Of a stretch of DNA of 61,377 bases, positions 57,501-61,377 are shown one piece after another. Every line of letters begins with the position of its first letter. The first letter of the stretch is position 1. Source of the DNA: CAZVLQ01 sp964628185 (lineage in GTDB: Bacteria; Pseudomonadota; Zetaproteobacteria; Mariprofundales; Mariprofundaceae); NCBI GenBank assembly GCA_964628185.1, contig CAZVLQ010000011.1, positions 1 to 61,377 of the forward strand, given 5' to 3'. Made by a program: the position numbers and the translations under genes. The notes beneath the pieces are model-generated. The model was not told the origin of the DNA and did no database searches. It saw only the letters and a program-made list of their open reading frames with translations.

Positions 57501-59653
57501 GCAGTCTCCTCCTTGCATGCGTACGCCGGCAGGGTCAGACAGAAATGCGTCGGCTTTGCGGCGGATAGAATCTCCAATGCCCCTTCGTGTTCTTCGGCGA
57601 TGCGCCGGGCAATGGCCAGACCCAGCCCCGAGCCATCGGGTTTGGTTGAAAAATAAGGCTCGAAAATCTGTTCAAGCGCTTCGCCGGAGATCCCTTCTCC
57701 GGTATCCTGTACATGAAATTCCACGGTTGAGCCGTCCGTTGATGCATACAGGCGAACCTTGCCGCCGTCCCGGGTCGCGGCAAGGGCGTTGTCGAACAGA
57801 TTGATCAGCACCTGGCGGATCTGATCGGCATCGCATTTGCAGCTGGCGGCCGTTTCGTTTTTCTCAACCGTGACGCGTGTATAGGGTGTATAGAGCTCAT
57901 CCATTTCCTGCAGCAACTGGGCTATGCCGACCTCCGTCATGCGAGGACGAGGCATCCTGGCCAGCGTGGAGAAATCGCTGATCAGACGCTGCAACCGCTC
58001 CACCTGGCCGATAATCGTATGCGTACAGGCATCGAAGACATCGGCATGGTCCGTCTTGCCGGCAAAACGGCGTTGCAGCCGCTCCGCGGCCAGCTTGATG
58101 GGCGTAAGCGGATTCTTGATTTCATGTGCAAGTCTTCTGGCGACCTCCGCCCATGCCTTGTCCTTTTGTGCTTCAGCCAGACTGCTGACGTCATCCATGA
58201 CCACCAGGTAGCCCGACAGCCCGGATGTCCCGGCCGCCTGCAATCTTACCCCCCTGGCCAGCAGATGGAGATTCTTTTTGCCAATGGCAATGTCAAGTTC
58301 CCGCTGCAGGTGTTCCTGCCCCTGATTGCGTAATTCATCAAAAAATTGTCCGATAATACGCAGGCGGCCATTGCACAGGCGGGCAATATCCTTACCAGGC
58401 GCCCAGCCTGCCGGCAGGTTGAGTAATTTACGCAGGGATTCATTGAGCAGGCGAATCCTGCCATCGCCATCGGACAGCAGAACGCCCGTTTGCAGGCTGG
58501 CAAGCAGGGTTTCCAGGATGTGCCGGCGCTGGCGGCTGTTTTCCAGCGCCTGGGTGAGTTCATCCTGGGCCTGTCGCAGGGCATCCACGTTCTTCTTGAG
58601 CCGTTCGGTCATACGATTAAAGGAATACACCAGAGATCCCAGTTCATCACGTGTCGTCTCGGAAACGGATACGTTGAGATCGCCTTCGGCGACGCGGTGC
58701 AGTGCCTGGGCCAGATTACCGATGGGCGAGGTCAGCCGGCGCGCGAAAACAATCGCCACGCCCCCGGCAATCAGGACCACGAGCAGGGTGACAATCAGCA
58801 TGGTATTGGTAAACAGCCCGCGAATGGCCTGCCGGTTGCGTTCCAGTTCGCGGTAGGTCTTGTAATCCGATTCCACGGATCTGGCGCTCTGGACTACGCC
58901 AGACGGCAATGTAATTTCCGCGCGCAGGAGCCCGGCCACCCCGTGACGACCCTGCAGGGGCGCATAGCCAACGACGACTTCCCTGCCATTTTCACTTAAC
59001 AGGCTGGTCACCACGGTGCCGAGCGTGGTTGCAAGTCTGGCGCTTTCTCCAAGGGGCTCGGCTTCCAGCGCACTCAAGCCGCTTTCCTGCACACCGGCCA
59101 GCAGGCGGTCGTTGGCATCAAACAATTGCAGGCGTTGCCAGCCTTCCTTGCGCTGAATCTCGGCGAGCCGTATATTGAGAGTGGCGTAATCCACGGGCTC
59201 TTCGAGCGCATCCATCAGGGAAGCATCATTGATATAGATCAGTATTCCCTGCTTCAGGTCGCCTTCCACGCGCCCGTAGAAGCCGCGGGCAAGATTGAGC
59301 GCTCGGTCCAGAAGGGTATCGACGCGTACGTCAAACCAGACATTCAGTCCGCGTTCGACTACCTGGTTGGCTGTTACCTGCAAGATCATTGAGGGCACCA
59401 TCAACATTCCCACCAGCGCCATAACCAGCTTGGCCCGGAGGCGGGAACCCGGGCGGGGTTCGCTGCGCTCCCTCAACAGCCTGATGCCGTATTGCAGGGA
59501 CAGTATGGACAGGGTCAACATCAGGAAAATATTCAGCCATGCGACTATCGCGCCCAGGCCGCTTCTGCCGTGGGGCCAGAGAATGATTGCGCCCGACAGC
59601 AAAAGGATGGACAGCAGGATTGGAAGAAAACGCATCAGCCCCATCGGGTTCAT
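57497..59653 (-). CDS. ntrY: NtrY-like sensor histidine kinase
   Basis: The 718-residue protein has three or more N-terminal membrane segments, a periplasmic region (~95-280), another membrane segment (NTMLIVTLLVVLIAGGVAIVFA), a HAMP domain, a PAS-like domain (LETLLASLQTGVLLSDGDGRIR), the HisKA box RRLAHEIKNPLTPIKLAAERL, and HATPase motifs (NLFDNALAA, DTGEGI, GSGLGLAIARR). It should phosphorylate the NtrX-like protein. It is coupled by ATGA overlaps to both the DUF4390 gene upstream and ntrX downstream. Confidence 0.94.
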   Translation of the reverse strand: MNPMGLMRFLPILLSILLLSGAIILWPHGRSGLGAIVAWLNIFLMLTLSILSLQYGIRLLRERSEPRPGSRLRAKLVMALVGMLMVPSMILQVTANQVVERGLNVWFDVRVDTLLDRALNLARGFYGRVEGDLKQGILIYINDASLMDALEEPVDYATLNIRLAEIQRKEGWQRLQLFDANDRLLAGVQESGLSALEAEPLGESARLATTLGTVVTSLLSENGREVVVGYAPLQGRHGVAGLLRAEITLPSGVVQSARSVESDYKTYRELERNRQAIRGLFTNTMLIVTLLVVLIAGGVAIVFARRLTSPIGNLAQALHRVAEGDLNVSVSETTRDELGSLVYSFNRMTERLKKNVDALRQAQDELTQALENSRQRRHILETLLASLQTGVLLSDGDGRIRLLNESLRKLLNLPAGWAPGKDIARLCNGRLRIIGQFFDELRNQGQEHLQRELDIAIGKKNLHLLARGVRLQAAGTSGLSGYLVVMDDVSSLAEAQKDKAWAEVARRLAHEIKNPLTPIKLAAERLQRRFAGKTDHADVFDACTHTIIGQVERLQRLISDFSTLARMPRPRMTEVGIAQLLQEMDELYTPYTRVTVEKNETAASCKCDADQIRQVLINLFDNALAATRDGGKVRLYASTDGSTVEFHVQDTGEGISGEALEQIFEPYFSTKPDGSGLGLAIARRIAEEHEGALEILSAAKPTHFCLTLPAYACKEETA

Positions 59654-60201
59654 GGCAGTGTAAAATCCGTGGATGTCTTGCTGCTGCTGGATCCCAGCCA
59701 GGTGGAAAGCCAGCTGCGCCGGGCGCCGCCTTCATTTTCTTCCACCGAGATTTCCATACGGTAAACATGGCCCTTTTCCAGCAGGCTACGGTCAATGACC
59801 GGGAAATGATCCAGGTGCGTTAGAAAGCGAACGGCTTCCTGCATGTCAAACACACGCCTGGAAATACCGCTGGTCAGATCGATCAGTTGCCAGTTTTGTG
59901 ACACGAGATCCGGCACGACACGCCGGTTGATGTCGATGCTGGCAACCTTGCGGTTCAGCCAGTAAACCCTGACAGCCTCGACATTAATTTCCCAGTGTAT
60001 GCTGACATCCGTACCTTCATGCAATATTGCCGAAATTCGTTTCCGGCTATTCGACATGGAGGCATTGCAGGAGATCAGCTTGTCGCCCACTTTCACTGTT
60101 ACATCCACAGCGGGGCTGGCTAAGGCATCCGTACTCATGCAGATGCACAGGAAGGTACTGCTGAGCAGGCGGACCAACAGAGGGTGCGCAAATGGCTTCA
60201 T
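59650..60201 (-). CDS. DUF4390-family secreted protein
   Basis: ATG 60201 gives 183 residues with a signal peptide (MKPFAHPLLVRLLSSTFLCICMSTDALA). The mature part has HWEINVEAVRVYWLNRKVASI and ISRRVFDMQEAVRFLTHLDHFPVIDRSLL, the pattern of DUF4390 proteins usually found upstream of ntrY in beta- and gammaproteobacteria. It overlaps ntrY by 4 nt and is the first gene of the operon. Its role is not known; location suggests a link with NtrY sensing. Confidence 0.82.
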   Translation of the reverse strand: MKPFAHPLLVRLLSSTFLCICMSTDALASPAVDVTVKVGDKLISCNASMSNSRKRISAILHEGTDVSIHWEINVEAVRVYWLNRKVASIDINRRVVPDLVSQNWQLIDLTSGISRRVFDMQEAVRFLTHLDHFPVIDRSLLEKGHVYRMEISVEENEGGARRSWLSTWLGSSSSKTSTDFTLP

Positions 60202-60301
60202 GAGCGGGGAGTGTAGCAGCAGCGCCGCGCATGCAGAAGACGGCAACCGGCATTGTTTAACCCCGGTTCCTTTTTCTTTCTTCGAGCGTTACCCTCCATT
60301 G

Positions 60302-61087
60302 ATGCGTTGCGTACCGGTATTGGAGACAGCTTCACAGGCAGCACGGCTGCGTATTGCCACCTTCAATATCCAGGTCGGCATCGGCAGCCGGTACCCGCGG
60401 CATATGCTGACATACAGTTTCCGGTATGTATTACCGCACCGGCAGGTGCTTTCAAACCTTAACCTGATCGCCGGGCAACTGCGCGGATTCGATATCATCG
60501 CCCTGCAGGAAACGGATACCGGCTCGTTCCGCAACTATCAGATTCATCAGGCGCAATACATTGCCAGCCGCGCTCGTATTCCCTATTGCTACACCCAGGT
60601 CACGCGCGGCATCAGTCATTTCGCCAGCATCAGCCTGGGGCTTCTCTGCCGATACCCCTGCACCAGACTGATCCGGCATCGGCTTCCGGCTTCACGGCAT
60701 GGCCGGGGACTGATGGAGGCAGTTTTTCGCGTTGAGGACCGGGAACTTGCCGTATTCGTAACGCACCTGTCACTGAGAAAGGCGAATCGCATGCGCCAGA
60801 TGCGCTTTCTCGCCCAGCGTCTGAACCGCTACCCCGATGCCATCCTGATGGGTGATCTGAACTGTGAACCCGGTTCTGTGGAATTCAAATACCTGCTTAT
60901 GCACAGCAAACTGGAGTATTCAGCCAGCGGTCCGGACACCTTTCCCAGCTGGAAGCCACGAAGGAGGCTGGACCATATCCTGGCCACGCACAGCCTTGCG
61001 CTGGAAGGATTGCGCACCATGCCGTTTATTTGTTCGGACCACCTGCCTGTTACGGCGGAAATCCACTGGAAGCAGGGGTGTACCTGA
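60302..61087 (+). CDS. Endonuclease/exonuclease/phosphatase (EEP) family protein
   Basis: ATG 60302 gives 261 residues; the frame is open back to 59999 over the divergent DUF4390 gene and is cut accordingly. Family motifs occur in order: RIATFNIQVGIG, IIALQETDTG, the phosphodiesterase region VFVTHLSLRKANRMRQMRFLAQRL, AILMGDLNCEPG with the metal Asp-Asn, and CSDHLPVTAEIHW. There is no signal peptide. EEP members cut DNA, RNA or phospholipids; the substrate is unknown. Confidence 0.87.
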   Translation: MRCVPVLETASQAARLRIATFNIQVGIGSRYPRHMLTYSFRYVLPHRQVLSNLNLIAGQLRGFDIIALQETDTGSFRNYQIHQAQYIASRARIPYCYTQVTRGISHFASISLGLLCRYPCTRLIRHRLPASRHGRGLMEAVFRVEDRELAVFVTHLSLRKANRMRQMRFLAQRLNRYPDAILMGDLNCEPGSVEFKYLLMHSKLEYSASGPDTFPSWKPRRRLDHILATHSLALEGLRTMPFICSDHLPVTAEIHWKQGCT

Positions 61088-61148
61088 CAACCTTTACAAT
61101 CCGGCAAAGGCATAACCGGACAGGGTTGAATCACGGCAGATTTCACAG

Positions 61149-61163
61149 GCAATACACGGGCTA
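61149..61163 (+). repeat. Solo right end of the TARCCCG element
   Basis: GCAATACACGGGCTA matches the last 15 bases of the 250-bp element (GCAATATACGGGCTA) with one change. It directly precedes the terminator hairpin at 61168. Confidence 0.5.
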
Positions 61164-61194
61164 AAAACAGAGGCCCCGGCAGGGAAGCCGGGGC
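61158..61194 (-). terminator. Rho-independent terminator reading on the minus strand
   Basis: AGGCCCCGGC and GCCGGGGCCT form a 10-bp stem; on the minus strand it is followed by CTGTTTTT. It would end the transcript carrying the tRNA-Gln at 61331. No gene was recognised between 61195 and 61330. Confidence 0.75.
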
Positions 61195-61330
61195 CTGGAA
61201 CATCCGGCGCAATCTTTAGGGAGGGGAGGAGGGAATAACGCCGAATAATGCGAACAATACATGGTGATTATTGAAAAACCGTGAACAGTACATGAAAATT
61301 TATTCATCTTTGCCTGTGTGAGGCGAAAAC

Positions 61331-61377
61331 TGGCTGGGGGACAAGGATTCGAACCTTGGTTGACGGAGTCAGAGTCC
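61331..61377 (-). tRNA. tRNA-Gln (CTG), 3' part, cut by window edge
   Basis: The minus strand shows the anticodon loop CTCTGAC (anticodon CTG, glutamine CAG), the anticodon stem half TCCG, variable loop, T arm CAAGG-TTCGAAT-CCTTG, acceptor strand TCCCCCA, discriminator G and CCA. The 5' half lies beyond the window. A dedicated Gln tRNA next to GatCAB genes elsewhere in the window is compatible with either transamidation or GlnRS charging. Confidence 0.88.

Noticed and set aside
60006..60030. Element end (CTTCATGCAATATT) inside the DUF4390 gene
   Set aside because: It matches only about 14 bases, lacks the CGGGTTA terminus and lies within conserved coding sequence.

Overview
The window looks like a chromosomal segment of a gammaproteobacterium. 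Several gene orders are typical of that class: leuB-asd-fimV-truA, ntrYX next to trkA/trkH, rng-hemW, cvpA-purF and rpsP-rimM-trmD-rplS. The large fused pyruvate:ferredoxin oxidoreductase, a ferredoxin, a multiheme cytochrome, GatCAB and an iron-sulfur type PurF suggest a lithotrophic or sulfur-oxidising lineage, but the genus is a guess. Almost everything is core housekeeping DNA of moderately high GC, and genes are packed into operons with many 1-4 nt stop/start overlaps.

Layout. 1-1000 holds an accessory remnant: the end of a DUF4143 ATPase and a frameshifted tyrosine recombinase. 1055-5237 has an AsmA-like protein, guaB and guaA. 5406-11037 has an FKBP isomerase, ffh and the rpsP-rimM-trmD-rplS cluster; the cluster is split between trmD and rplS by a PH-domain membrane protein, a probable 31-residue membrane peptide and a 250-bp repeat element. 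11143-18715 is glyA-nrdR-leuB-asd-fimV-(membrane protein)-truA. 18701-22537 (minus) has a triheme cytochrome, hemW and rng. 22629-28755 (mostly plus) has ispB, tRNA-Pro, purB, ispH (minus), coaBC, dut and an Rrf2 regulator. 28788-41093 (mostly minus) has a large AsmA-like protein, gatCAB, a monooxygenase-like protein, a lipase-like hydrolase, purF, cvpA, radA, rpsT (plus), rlmN and a ferredoxin. 41285-48272 has a BASS transporter, PFOR, citrate synthase and xerD. 48782-61377 has tRNA-Leu, rnr, a TerB/DnaJ protein, two trkH genes, trkA, ntrX, ntrY, a DUF4390 protein, an EEP-family protein and part of a tRNA-Gln.

The most unusual signal is a repeat family with ends TARCCCG...CGGGYTA. Two copies are 250 bp each with long perfect terminal inverted repeats (10244-10493 and 48281-48530). 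Degraded copies, single ends and apparently fused ends lie elsewhere, and they repeatedly coincide with the stop codons of genes (trmD and the small ORF facing it, the PH-domain gene, rplS, rnr, hemW, possibly fdxA). A different 140-bp inverted-repeat element carries the guaA stop codon. No CRISPR array, complete IS, prophage or defence island was found.

Other points of note: PurF has the cysteines and propeptide of the Bacillus-type Fe-S class; the NtrX-like regulator has GAFPGA in place of GAFTGA; Ffh has altered GTPase motifs; rimM may start at CTG; two TrkH paralogues are in tandem; and PFOR lies next to citrate synthase.
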